A stretch of DNA of 64,000 bases from Schlegelella_A sp038318385. GTDB lineage: Bacteria > Pseudomonadota > Gammaproteobacteria > Burkholderiales > Burkholderiaceae_C. Made by a program: the position numbers and the translations under genes. The stretch spans positions 1 to 64,000 of the forward strand of contig JBBQCD010000016.1 of the NCBI GenBank assembly GCA_038318385.1. Reading direction: 5' to 3'. The notes below the pieces were generated by a model. That model made no database searches, was not told where the DNA came from, and saw only the letters and a list, made by a program, of their open reading frames with translations. The stretch's first letter is position 1. Each line of letters begins with the position of its first letter. Below, one piece after another: positions 8,102-16,673 of the stretch.

Positions 8102-8120
8102 TGGCTCACGCCATGAGCCA
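8102..8120. promoter_or_regulatory. inverted repeat copy 2, probable WYL operator
   Basis: TGGCTCA at 8102-8108 and TGAGCCA at 8114-8120 with a five-base spacer: the same arms and spacing as the copy at 8010-8028, 92 bases away. It lies 57 bases before the ATG of the HNH-like gene. Only the arms are shared; the two spacers differ (CGCCA here, AGGCA there), which argues for selection on the dyad rather than a simple duplication. Confidence 0.7.
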
Positions 8121-8177
8121 CCCGGCGGTGACACTGCCTGGATGCTGCCCCGCGCAGTCCACCCGAAGGAGCCTCGC

Positions 8178-9257
8178 ATGAACGCCACCGTCCTCGAACT
8201 CTCGCCCGTCCGCCCGCCGGAAGTCCTGCTCGACCGGATCGGATTCGAGCTCGGCTGGGACTACGCCCACCACCGGCTGCAGCCGCCGGCGCCGTTCGCC
8301 GAGGACGCCTCCGCGCTGCGGGACGGGCTGCTCGCCGCTCGCGCCACCTTCGGCCTGCGCACCCTGGCGGCGCCACGGCACGTCCACCTGTGGTTGCAGC
8401 TGCGACTGCACGCCTGGCTCCGCGGTCGCAGCGTCGAAGGCTTCCAGGTCACGCCGCACTACTTGCGCCAGCTCGAAGCGAGCCACTGCCCGATCACGCG
8501 CATGGCGCTCGACCTTTCACGACCCGGAGGCAACGCCTCGATCGACCGGGTCCGCAACGATGCCGGATACGCCGCGGGCAACCTGGCCATGATGAGCACG
8601 AAGGCGAACCACGCCAAGTCGGCCCACGACTTCCGCTCGGCGACCCGACTGGCGGGGGAAGCGGGCCCCGGCGCCGGCAGCCCGTCGGCATCCGCCTCCG
8701 GCCTCGCGGGTCTGACCGGCCCGCAGTGGCGAAGGGTGGCCACGCTCTGTTCGTTCGTCGAGCCCCTCGACCACGCCGTGGCGTCGTCGCAACCGATGCA
8801 TGTGCTCCCGCCGAACCGGCTGCGTCTCTTCAATCCGGTCCAGGCCCTGCAAGCACTCCTCAGCCGGCAGTTGCTGCAGCCCGGCTGGAGCCACCGCTGT
8901 GCCCGCTTCGAATCCCTGCTCCAGGGCCCCGCGCTGCGCCGCGACTTCAAGACCTTCATGATCGCGCTCCTGCCGCGCGTGCTGGAGGCCGGGCGCACGG
9001 CGACGCCGGAGACACTGCGGTGGGCTGTCGAGGACGCCTGGGCCGACGAGCGCGTGCAAAAGCGCTGGCAGGCCTTCGCCGGTCCGCTGACCCCCGCTGC
9101 CTGCGAATCCCTGGTGCGTCAGGCTGCGGCCCGGAAGCTGGCGACATGCCGGGTCGAGACCCTCGGTCCCGCGCTCGCCATCGAAGGCTGGAGCCTTGAG
9201 ACCCGCGGCTGGATCGCGATTCCGCCCCGCGAACCCCGCCTTGCCGCCGCGGGTTGA
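8178..9257 (+). CDS. HNH-like protein of unknown function
   Basis: A 359-residue soluble protein, start supported by GAAGGAG a few bases upstream of ATG 8178. Residues 104-150 carry CPIT, then ASIDRVRNDAGYAAGNLA and STKANHAKSAHDF. The order Cys-Pro, IDR-x-ND-x-GY-x2-GN, then AN-x2-K matches phage-type HNH endonuclease cores, but I see no clear first catalytic His, so activity is uncertain. The C-terminal 200 residues are helical and unrecognised. There is a Ser/Ala/Gly linker around 160-180. The gene is divergent from a WYL regulator and shares its twin inverted repeats. It could be a defence nuclease, a DNA-processing enzyme, or a binding protein that has lost cleavage. The open frame is secure. 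Confidence 0.65.
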   Translation: MNATVLELSPVRPPEVLLDRIGFELGWDYAHHRLQPPAPFAEDASALRDGLLAARATFGLRTLAAPRHVHLWLQLRLHAWLRGRSVEGFQVTPHYLRQLEASHCPITRMALDLSRPGGNASIDRVRNDAGYAAGNLAMMSTKANHAKSAHDFRSATRLAGEAGPGAGSPSASASGLAGLTGPQWRRVATLCSFVEPLDHAVASSQPMHVLPPNRLRLFNPVQALQALLSRQLLQPGWSHRCARFESLLQGPALRRDFKTFMIALLPRVLEAGRTATPETLRWAVEDAWADERVQKRWQAFAGPLTPAACESLVRQAAARKLATCRVETLGPALAIEGWSLETRGWIAIPPREPRLAAAG

Positions 9258-9313
9258 CCGCCAGGCGGCACATCGTTTGCCATGAGTCGGCACCCGAGCT
9301 TCGTAACGACACC

Positions 9314-9978
9314 ATGACCGCTGTGCCGCATGCCCTGGACCTCGGAGACCTCCGGCGCGTCACCCCCATCGATGCGCAGTTCGGCGAAGGCCGCGGCCAG
9401 CCGGTCGATCGCCACTACATCGAGCGCTTCCTCGCGGCCCATGCGAGCGACATCCGGGGCCGCGTCCTCGAGGTTGCCACCGACGACTACACCCGGCGCT
9501 TCGGCGGCAGCCGAGTGACGCACAGCGACGTGATCCACGCCGACGCCGGGAACCCGAAGGCCACGATCGTGGCCGATCTCGCCGAAGCCCACGATGTCGG
9601 GAGCAACGCCTACGACTGCTTCATCTGCACCCAGATCCTCACCTGCATCTATTCCGTTCAGGACGCGGTCGAGACGACGCGCCGGATCCTGCGACCCGGG
9701 GGCGTGCTGCTGGTCACCTGCCGGGCATCAGCCAGAGCAGCCCCTATGACCGCGACCGCTGGGGCGAGTACTGGCGCTTCACCACGCAGTCGCTGCGCCG
9801 GCTGCTGTGCGAATCGTTTCCGGGTGAGCACGTCCGGGTCGAGGCATACGGGAACGTCCTCGCCTCCACGGCATTCCTGCAGGGACTGGCAGTCGAAGAC
9901 CTGAGCCCGGGCGAACTGGACCACCACGACCAGCGCTACGAGCTGCTGATCGCCGGGCGCGCCGTCAAGCCCTACTGA
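9314..9978 (+). pseudogene. class I SAM methyltransferase, frameshifted
   Basis: A methyltransferase split by one missing base. The first frame runs from ATG 9314 with GRVLEVATDDYTRRFGG, ICTQILTCIYSV and RRILRPGGVLLVTC. At about 9719-9723 one C is missing. The frame starting at 9721 then continues with PGISQSSPYDRDRWGEYWRF and TTQSLRRLLCESF and ends at TGA 9976-9978. The combined product (about 221 residues) has the full order of this methyltransferase type, including the conserved PGISQ...WGEYWRFT segment. Left as it is, the product would be cut at 9904 with an unrelated tail. This is either a recent pseudogene or a base-call error; the intact codon pattern on both sides suggests the change is very recent or artificial. 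Confidence 0.8.
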
Positions 9979-10132
9979 ACCCGCGTGAGCGGTGTTGCGG
10001 GGCTGCCGCCGGCGCATCGTGCGCCGTGCGCCAGGCCTTGAAAGGTCCCGGGCGGCCGCGGCATCCACCGCGCGGTGCTGCACCTTGTTATCGTGCGAGT
10101 CCCGGCGGAACCCCGATCGCACGAGAGCCTCG

Positions 10133-11320
10133 ATGCAGCCCATCATTCAAAGCCTGCTGGATACCGACCTCTACAAGTTCACGATGTGGCAGACGATGCT
10201 GCATCGCCATCCGCAGACCCAGGCCGAGTACACCTTCGTCTGTCGCAACGTGCCAGCCTATCCGCTGGCCGAACTCGCCGGAGAAGTGAACCGGGAACTC
10301 GACGCGCTGTGCGCGCTGAAGTTCCAGCCCGCCGAGCTCGCCTACCTGAGTTCGCTGCGCTTCATGCGATCGGACTTCGTCGACTTCCTGCGCATCTTCC
10401 ACTTCCAGCGCGAATTCATCAGCGCGCGCGCCAACGGGCCGCTGCTCGAGATCGTCGCCAGCGGACCCCAGGTGCACGTGATGGCCTTCGAGATCTACGT
10501 CCTGGCCATCGTCAACGAGCTCTACTTCCGCCGCTTCGACCGCAGCGTGGCACTGGCCGAGGGCCGCCGCCGCCTCGACGCGAAGATCGAGCGGCTGCGC
10601 GAGTTCGAGCGCGAGCCCAAGCGCCTCAACCCCTTCGAGTTCTTCGACTTCGGCGTGCGCCGGCGTTTCTCGACCGAATGGCACCGCGAGGTCCTCGTCA
10701 CCCTCAAGCGCGAGGTGCCGCAGTTCTTCAAGGGCGCCTCCGACGTGCTCTTCGCCCGCGATCTGAACCTGGTGCCGATCGGCACGATGGCGCACGAGTA
10801 CCTGCAGACCTATCAGACGCTCGGCGTGCGGTTGCGAGACTTCCAGCGCGCCGCGCTCGAGGACTGGGTCCAGGAATACCGCGGCGATCTCGGCACCGCC
10901 CTCACCGACGTCGTCGGCATGGACGCCTTCCTCGGCGACTTCGACCTCTATTTCGCCAAGCTGTTCGACGGCCTGCGCCACGATTCCGGCGACCCCTTCG
11001 TCTGGGGAGAGAAGGCGCTTGCCCACTACGAGAAGCTGCGCATCGACGCCAAGACGAAGCGCCTGGTGTTTTCCGACGGTCTCGACTTCGAACGCGCCTT
11101 CGCCCTGTACCGGCATTTCGCCGACCGCACCCAGACGGGCTTCGGCATCGGCACCAACCTCACCAACGACATGGGGCAGAAGACGCTGCACATCGTGATG
11201 AAGCTGACGCACGCGAACCGGCAGCCAGTGGCCAAACTGTCGGACAGCCCCGGCAAGCTGCTGTGCGACGACGAAACCTTCCTCGCCTACCTGCGACAGG
11301 TCTTCTCGGTCAACTCCTGA
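10133..11320 (+). CDS. pncB: nicotinate phosphoribosyltransferase
   Basis: A 395-residue cytoplasmic enzyme that joins nicotinate and PRPP to nicotinate mononucleotide, using ATP, in the NAD salvage (Preiss-Handler) path. The start MQPIIQSLLDTDLYKFTMWQ is diagnostic. Other conserved parts are FEFFDFGVRRRFS, GTMAHEYLQTYQ, GLRHDSGDPF and, near the end, GIGTNLTNDMG and KLSDSPGK. Length fits the E. coli-type family (about 400). ATG 10133 is chosen because family members begin close to this motif; the open frame further upstream has no homology. The gene stands alone, with the frameshifted methyltransferase upstream and the DksA-like gene converging. Confidence 0.97.
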   Translation: MQPIIQSLLDTDLYKFTMWQTMLHRHPQTQAEYTFVCRNVPAYPLAELAGEVNRELDALCALKFQPAELAYLSSLRFMRSDFVDFLRIFHFQREFISARANGPLLEIVASGPQVHVMAFEIYVLAIVNELYFRRFDRSVALAEGRRRLDAKIERLREFEREPKRLNPFEFFDFGVRRRFSTEWHREVLVTLKREVPQFFKGASDVLFARDLNLVPIGTMAHEYLQTYQTLGVRLRDFQRAALEDWVQEYRGDLGTALTDVVGMDAFLGDFDLYFAKLFDGLRHDSGDPFVWGEKALAHYEKLRIDAKTKRLVFSDGLDFERAFALYRHFADRTQTGFGIGTNLTNDMGQKTLHIVMKLTHANRQPVAKLSDSPGKLLCDDETFLAYLRQVFSVNS

Positions 11321-11363
11321 AGACCCGCCGGCGGACGCAGCCCGCGTTGCCGGCCGCGAGCGG

Positions 11364-11756
11364 CTAGACCGAGAACAGCGGCGCCGCCGGATGGTGCTTC
11401 TCGTATTCGGTCTGGCACGGCACGCAGCGCAGCGCGGTCGGCTGCGCCTTCAGGCGCTCAATCGGAATCTCCTTGGCGCAGTCGACGCACTCGCCGTAGC
11501 TGCCGTCGGCGATCCGACCCCGCGCCGCGTCGATGGCCATCAGCTCTTCCTGGTCGCGCTGCTTGTCGGCATGCGCCATGCCGGCACGAAAGCTCGCCTC
11601 GCCGACATCGACCGCATCGCCGACCTCCGGTCCGAGCGCAGCGGGACGCTCGGCTGCCTCGGCATCGGCCGCACGGACCTCGCTCTGCAGGGTGGCTTCG
11701 CGTTCACCGAGGAGACGCTCGATGGTCCGGGTCTGCGCAGCACTGAGGTGTGACAT
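11364..11756 (-). CDS. DksA/TraR-family C4 zinc-finger protein
   Basis: A 130-residue protein with an acidic and Ala-rich coiled-coil N-terminal half and a C-terminal C4 zinc finger: CVDC, 17 residues, then CVPC, within GECVDCAKEIPIERLKAQPTA. Members bind the secondary channel of RNA polymerase or act as small relatives of DksA. The DksA signature aspartates at the coiled-coil tip (DxxDxA) are not clearly present, so it is more likely a TraR/YbiI-like paralogue than DksA itself. It is transcribed towards pncB. Confidence 0.85.
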   Translation of the reverse strand: MSHLSAAQTRTIERLLGEREATLQSEVRAADAEAAERPAALGPEVGDAVDVGEASFRAGMAHADKQRDQEELMAIDAARGRIADGSYGECVDCAKEIPIERLKAQPTALRCVPCQTEYEKHHPAAPLFSV

Positions 11757-12033
11757 GTGTTTCCCTGGCGTTGGTTCGACGGGACAGCAAGGCCCATGCC
11801 CGTGCTGCCCGATCCGTCGATGCAGTCCTGATCATCGGTCCTTCGGCCGGGATCGGGGGAGAAACACTGTCCGCAACGTTCCTGAACGGGGAATGCAGCG
11901 CGCCGCGCAGCGGCGGCGCGGTCCTACAGGCGATCCGGCTTGCGCCCGATCGATCGCGGCGGGCGCCGGTGCTGCAATGGGATTCGTTGCCCGTCGTTCC
12001 GACGGAATCCCCCCAATCTCCCACGGAGCCCAC

Positions 12034-12540
12034 ATGTCCCAAACCACCCAAGACCCTCGCGCCCTGCTCTGGGATCTCATCAAGGACACGCGCTTTGCGA
12101 TGTTCACCACCCGCCACGGGAACGGTCACCTGCATTCCCGCCCCATGACGACACAGAACAGCAAGGTCGACGAGGACGACAGCCTGTGGTTCTTCATGTC
12201 GCGCGCCGGCGAGCCCGTGGCCGACATCGCCTCCGAGCCGGTCGTGAACGTCGCCTATGCCAACCCCTCGAAGGACAGCTATGTCTCGGTGTCGGGCCGC
12301 GCCTGCGTCGTCGACGACACACCCAAGAAGAAGCAGCTGTGGAGCAAGCTGAACGAAGCCTGGTTCCCCGCCGGCCCCACCGATCCCGACCTCGCGCTGG
12401 TCCAGGTCCGCATCACCCACGCCAACTACTGGGACGTCAAGGAGAGCAAGATTGTCCAGCTGTGGGAAATGGCCAAGGCCGCGGCGACCGGAAAGCCGCC
12501 GACCGACATGGGCGAGCACGGCGAAGTCCGCATGAACTGA
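12034..12540 (+). CDS. pyridoxamine 5'-phosphate oxidase-like general stress protein
   Basis: A 168-residue protein with the split-barrel FMN-binding fold of the PNPOx-like family (general stress protein 26 type). LLWDLIKDTRFAMFTT, HLHSRPMTTQ and DDSLWFFMSR mark the N-terminal half; VNVAYANPSKDSYVSVSGRA and KLWSKLNEAWFPAG-like segments follow. Such proteins bind flavin or F420-like cofactors, but the physiological substrate is unknown. The gene has a 277-base gap upstream in which I see no other coding signal, and a hairpin terminator ten bases after its stop. Confidence 0.88.
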   Translation: MSQTTQDPRALLWDLIKDTRFAMFTTRHGNGHLHSRPMTTQNSKVDEDDSLWFFMSRAGEPVADIASEPVVNVAYANPSKDSYVSVSGRACVVDDTPKKKQLWSKLNEAWFPAGPTDPDLALVQVRITHANYWDVKESKIVQLWEMAKAAATGKPPTDMGEHGEVRMN

Positions 12541-12549
12541 AGCGAATTG

Positions 12550-12570
12550 GCGGCGCACGACGCCGCTTTT
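12550..12570 (+). terminator. intrinsic terminator after the PNPOx-like gene
   Basis: GCGGCG (12550-12555), loop CACGA, CGCCGC (12561-12566), then TTTT. It starts ten bases after the stop codon at 12540. The stem is short but fully G:C. Confidence 0.6.
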
Positions 12571-12632
12571 CGTCAGATGGCGGTGCGTCGGCGTGACCGA
12601 TATTCACGCCACAACGTCTTGACGCCTCTGCC

Positions 12633-12989
12633 ATGCCCCAGGTTTCCACCCCGCTCCCCTTCGCCCACATCCCCCGACCGCTGACCCTCAACGGCGCGAT
12701 CGAATGGGAGGAGTTGCCGTCGCTCGCCGACACGCTCGCCGAGCGACTGGTCGTGCTGGGCACGCGCCACCGCGATGCGATCGAAGCCGCCCGCAGCCGG
12801 GCGGCGACATTCGAACGCGTGGCCAGCGGCGCCTGGGACGCGACGCGCCCGGCCGACCTCGAACCCCAACGCCCGCCGCAGCCGTTCCGCGAACCTTTGC
12901 ACGGCATGGCGGTGCGTGAAGTCATCGAGCCGGACGTCTTTCGCCACTTCTTCGGCACCGCATCGGGCGCGTCCGCCAGCGGGCGCTGA
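12633..12989 (+). CDS. hypothetical protein, 118 residues
   Basis: I do not recognise this protein. It has no signal peptide or membrane segment, a Pro-rich start (LPFAHIPRPLTL), a central helix with many Glu, Arg and Ala (LADTLAERLVVLGTRHRDAIEAARSRA split over two turns), and an ordered C-terminal segment (VIEPDVFRHFFG). GC at third positions is high and similar to neighbours, and the opposite-strand frames have no family match, so it is probably a real gene. Neighbours (PNPOx-like upstream, MaoC-like downstream) give no strong functional hint. Confidence 0.55.
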   Translation: MPQVSTPLPFAHIPRPLTLNGAIEWEELPSLADTLAERLVVLGTRHRDAIEAARSRAATFERVASGAWDATRPADLEPQRPPQPFREPLHGMAVREVIEPDVFRHFFGTASGASASGR

Positions 12990-13150
12990 GCGCCTGCCCG
13001 CGCGGCACTCTCGCGGGCGTGCCGGAGCCCGGCGCAGCGAGTCTCGACTGGCGAGTTCCAACCTAGGCGAGTTGCGGCGAGGCAAGTCATCGACTAGCTG
13101 CGGCCGCCACTTCGCTATCCTCACGGCGTGCAAATTCCTCCGCTCGAGCC

Positions 13151-13657
13151 GTGACCGAGTACCCCTCGGAGCGCAGCGTCGCGGCGCGTGCGGCGCCGCG
13201 GCTTTACTGGGAAGATTTCCCGATCGGCCGGGTGCGCCAGTTCGGCGCGCTGAAGGTCACGCGCGAGGCGGTGCTGGCGTTTGCCCGCGAGTTCGACCCG
13301 CAGCCCTTCCATCTAGACGACGACGCCGCCGCCTCCTCGCTCTTCGGCCGCCTCGCCGCCAGCGGCTGGCACACCTGCGCGATGGCGATGCGGATGATGG
13401 TCGACGGCTACCTCTTCGAATCGGCAAGCCTGGGTTCCCCGGGCATCGACAACCTCAAGTGGCTGATGCCGGTCTATCCGGGCGATACGCTGTCGTGCCA
13501 GATGACCGTGATGGCGGCTCGGCCGATGGCGAGCCGTCCGCAGGTCGGCCTCGTCCAGTCGCACTGGGAGGTGATGAACCAGGACGACGCCATCGTCCTG
13601 TCGATGGAAGGCTGGGGGATGTTTCGGCGCCGCCCGGCCGAAACCACAAGCGCCTGA
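13151..13657 (+). CDS. MaoC-like hotdog dehydratase
   Basis: A 168-residue single-hotdog protein. The hydratase-2 motif is visible: FAREFDPQPFHLDDDAA, then FGRLAASGWHT, with the Asp and His in positions used by MaoC/R-specific enoyl-CoA hydratases to activate water. The start is GTG 13151; no better ATG exists in frame. Substrates may be acyl-CoA or another thioester. It stands alone between a hypothetical gene and the pseudokinase. Confidence 0.88.
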   Translation: MTEYPSERSVAARAAPRLYWEDFPIGRVRQFGALKVTREAVLAFAREFDPQPFHLDDDAAASSLFGRLAASGWHTCAMAMRMMVDGYLFESASLGSPGIDNLKWLMPVYPGDTLSCQMTVMAARPMASRPQVGLVQSHWEVMNQDDAIVLSMEGWGMFRRRPAETTSA

Positions 13658-13826
13658 CGGCTCGATCGGCCGCAACGCAACTGCGTGCCGAGCGTCCTGT
13701 GGCGTCCTGACCGCGAGGGCGGTTTCCCGACACGCATGGACGTGGAATTTCGGACAGGCGGCAACGAGCAGCGCGTTCGCGGCGTAAGCAGGGGCTCACA
13801 ATCGAGCGCGTGAGAGACGTCCCGGC

Positions 13827-15422
13827 ATGCGCGCCGACAGTCAGATCCCAGCCATCATGAAAAGCCCGGTGTCCCAGAGCGACGATTTCCCTGAGCGCGA
13901 TGCGACTTCCGGCTGGGAAGCCGTGACGGAGTTCGTCGACTGGGACCAGACGTTGCCGGCGGGAACGCTGCTGCGCGACTACGAGGTGCGCGGCGTCGTG
14001 GCCGAAAGCGCCTTCGCGATCGTCTATCTCGCCTGGGATCACTCCTTGCGGCGACGCGTCGCGATCAAGGAGTACCTGCCGCGCCAGTTGGGCTCGCGCA
14101 GTCGGACGTCCGCAGCGGTGCAACGCAAGGGCGCCGCCGCCGAGGCCGCGTATGCCGCCGGTCTGAAGGCCTTCGTCGCCGAGGCTCGCATGCTCGCGCG
14201 CTTCGACCATGCCGCCCTGGTCAAGGTCTACCGCTTCTGGGAGGACAACGGCACCGCCTACATGGCCATGCCGCTGCTCGAAGGGCCGCGACTCGACGAG
14301 GCACTGGCGCAAGGCCCGCAGGACGAGGCCGCCGTGCGTGCCTGGCTGCGCCCGATCCTCGACGCGCTCGCCGTGATGCACGCGGCGCGCTGCTTTCACC
14401 ACAACATCGGGCCCGACAGCATCGTGCTGACGGCGAACGGACCGGTGCTGCTCGGCGTCTCGGCGGCGAGTCGCCTGCTCGCCAGCACGGGTGACATCCC
14501 GCTGGCCGGCATCAAGGCAGGTTACGCCCCGATCGAGCAGTACAGCGACGCTGCCGTCCAGGCGCCCGGTCCCTGGACGGACCTCTATGCGCTGGCCGCA
14601 GTCGTCTATCGCGCGATCGGCGGGCACGCGCCGACGGCCGCGCCGGAGCGCGCCCCGGTCGACACCTTGCAACCGCTCGCACAACTGTCCGCCGAGCACG
14701 GCAGCGCCGGCTTCCTGCAGGCGATCGACGCGACGCTGGCGCTGCAGCCCGAGCATCGTCCGCGCAACGACACGGAGTTCCGCGAGCTCGTCGGGGCGAT
14801 GGACCCGCCGTTGCCCACCCTCTCGCTCGGCGAGACGCACGACCTGATGGCCGAACCGTTCGGCCGCAGGGACGACGCGCCGCGCGAGATCACGGTGCCG
14901 CTGACGACGCAGCCCTCGCCCGCGTCGACGGCGACCGATGGCGAAGCGAAGCCGGTGGCGCCCGCGCCCGTTCCGTTCCCGCATCCGCAGCCGACACCCG
15001 TCGCGCGGGCCGAGCGGATCGTCTCGCCTCTGCCGCGCAAGCTGATCCTGGCGATCGTCGCCGGTGTCGCCGTCCTCGGCGCTCTGGGGGCTGCGGCGCT
15101 GTACTTCTATGCGGGGCCTTCCGGGACCGCGTCATCCACGGTGCCCGCGGCTCCCGAAGCCGCTGCGCCGCCTGCCGTCCTCGCCAACCCGGCCGTAACC
15201 GCGACCCCGGCGCTCACTCCCGCCGCGACGCCACCCGGTGTGCCGGCAGCGGCGCTCGAATCCACCACGGTCCCGGTCGTGAGCGCGCGTCCCGGCGCGG
15301 CGCCGACCGCGCGGTCGCAGGCCGCCGATCGCAAGACGCGATGCACCGAGCTGTTGCAGGAAGCCACGCTGCGCCGCCTGACGGCGGCCGAGATCGACTT
15401 TCTCAGGAAAGACTGCCGATGA
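13827..15422 (+). CDS. membrane-anchored Ser/Thr kinase homologue, probable pseudokinase
   Basis: A 531-residue protein with a kinase-like domain (about 48-330), a Pro-rich linker, one transmembrane helix (about 398-423, LILAIVAGVAVLGALGAA) and a Pro/Ala-rich C-terminal part that should be periplasmic. The ATP lysine is kept (K81 in RVAIKEYLP), as are the alpha-C Glu (E119) and the GYAPIEQY segment. The catalytic HRD is HHN (191-193) and DFG is replaced by GVS (210-212); the glycine loop is also degenerate. Phosphotransfer is therefore unlikely. The start could instead be ATG 13857. It overlaps the next gene by four bases, so the two are made together. Confidence 0.8.
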   Translation: MRADSQIPAIMKSPVSQSDDFPERDATSGWEAVTEFVDWDQTLPAGTLLRDYEVRGVVAESAFAIVYLAWDHSLRRRVAIKEYLPRQLGSRSRTSAAVQRKGAAAEAAYAAGLKAFVAEARMLARFDHAALVKVYRFWEDNGTAYMAMPLLEGPRLDEALAQGPQDEAAVRAWLRPILDALAVMHAARCFHHNIGPDSIVLTANGPVLLGVSAASRLLASTGDIPLAGIKAGYAPIEQYSDAAVQAPGPWTDLYALAAVVYRAIGGHAPTAAPERAPVDTLQPLAQLSAEHGSAGFLQAIDATLALQPEHRPRNDTEFRELVGAMDPPLPTLSLGETHDLMAEPFGRRDDAPREITVPLTTQPSPASTATDGEAKPVAPAPVPFPHPQPTPVARAERIVSPLPRKLILAIVAGVAVLGALGAAALYFYAGPSGTASSTVPAAPEAAAPPAVLANPAVTATPALTPAATPPGVPAAALESTTVPVVSARPGAAPTARSQAADRKTRCTELLQEATLRRLTAAEIDFLRKDCR

Positions 15423-16642
15423 GAATGCCGCGGATCGATCCGCTCGTCCGACGCCTGCGCGGCGCGGCCCTCGCCACGGCTGCCGCCCTGCTGGCGAGCC
15501 TGGCCGCCTGCGGACCGACCCAGCCGCCGACCTTCGAGAAAGCGGCCTCCCAGGTCACCGACGACCTCATGTCGCAGACCCAGAAGCTGCCGGCCTTCAT
15601 CGCCAGGATCGAGCGCGCAGTGACCCAGGCCCCGGCGCCGCCGACCTACGCCGTCGTCATCGATCCGATGCTCGACACCACGACGGGCGAGCAGACCACC
15701 GCGACCACGCTGCTGGAACAGCGCGTGGTCGGCCGCATCAAGGCGCGCTTCGAGGGATTCGAGATGCTGCCGTTCCAGGCCGCGAACCTGAGCCGTGCGA
15801 AGTACCTCCTGACCGGCACGATGACCCGCGTGCCGAGCCAGAAGACGCGCAAGGTGCTGCGCATCGATCTCGCCCTGATGGAGCTGCGCAGCGGCAGCGT
15901 GGTCGCGCAGGCGACGACCCTGGCGCGCGAGGACCAGCTCGACCACACCCCGCTGCCCTACTACAAGGACAGCCCCGTGCTGATGAAGGACAAGGTCATC
16001 GAAGGCTATGTCCGCTCGACCGTGACGCCGGCGGGCCAGAAGGCGGACGCCTACTACCTGGCGCGGATCGGCGCGGCTTCGCAGATCCACGAGGCCACCG
16101 CGCTCTACAACGCCGAGCGCTACCAGGAGGCCCTCGGCCAATACCGCAACGCGATGACGACCCCGCAGGGCGAGCAGCTTCGCACGCTGAGCGGCATCTA
16201 CCTCAGCAATGTCCGGCTCGGCCGGATGGCCGATGCCGAGAAGGCGTTCGCGCAGGTGGTGGCCCTCGGTTTCGCCTACAACGAGCTCGGCGTCAAGCTG
16301 CTCTTCAATCCGGGCAGCACCGAGTTCTGGGCCGACCCGAAGATCAGCGGGCCTTATGCCATGTGGCTGCGCCAGATCGCCCGCCAGACCATCGCCGCCA
16401 ACGTCTGCCTGAACATCGTCGGCCACACCAGCAGCAGCGGTCCGGCGGCGGCCAACGACGCCTTGTCGCTCCGGCGGGCGGCCTACGTCCGCCAGCGCCT
16501 GATCGGCGAGACGGCTGCGCTCGGCCCGCGGACCCGCGCGACCGGCAAGGGTTTCAGCGAGAACATCGTCGGCAGTGGGACCGACAATGCCATCGACGTG
16601 CTCGACCGGCGCGTCGAGTTCAAGATCATTCCCTGCAGTTGA
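15419..16642 (+). CDS. lipoprotein with TPR-like middle and OmpA-type C-terminal domain
   Basis: A 407-residue protein. A signal peptide ends in a lipobox (LASLAAC, Cys near 31). The middle (residues about 40-190) resembles curli-assembly (CsgG-like) or LPP20-type domains by its pattern VVGRIKARFEGFEMLPF. A short TPR-like stretch follows (EATALYNAERYQEALGQYRNA, split into two helices). The C-terminus is OmpA-like (LLFNPGSTEFWADP, then IVGHTSSSG, DALSLRRAAYVRQRL, and DRRVEFKI), which binds peptidoglycan in the family. It overlaps the pseudokinase by four bases (ATGA). I infer an envelope module in which the periplasmic tail of the pseudokinase may contact this lipoprotein. The middle-domain assignment is tentative. 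Confidence 0.75.
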   Translation: MRMPRIDPLVRRLRGAALATAAALLASLAACGPTQPPTFEKAASQVTDDLMSQTQKLPAFIARIERAVTQAPAPPTYAVVIDPMLDTTTGEQTTATTLLEQRVVGRIKARFEGFEMLPFQAANLSRAKYLLTGTMTRVPSQKTRKVLRIDLALMELRSGSVVAQATTLAREDQLDHTPLPYYKDSPVLMKDKVIEGYVRSTVTPAGQKADAYYLARIGAASQIHEATALYNAERYQEALGQYRNAMTTPQGEQLRTLSGIYLSNVRLGRMADAEKAFAQVVALGFAYNELGVKLLFNPGSTEFWADPKISGPYAMWLRQIARQTIAANVCLNIVGHTSSSGPAAANDALSLRRAAYVRQRLIGETAALGPRTRATGKGFSENIVGSGTDNAIDVLDRRVEFKIIPCS

Positions 16643-16673
16643 TCCCCGCCGCGAGCGGGCACTGGAGGATGTC

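Noticed and set aside
13857..15422. Calling the kinase homologue an active Ser/Thr kinase
   Set aside because: HRD and DFG are both lost (HHN, GVS) and the glycine loop is degenerate.
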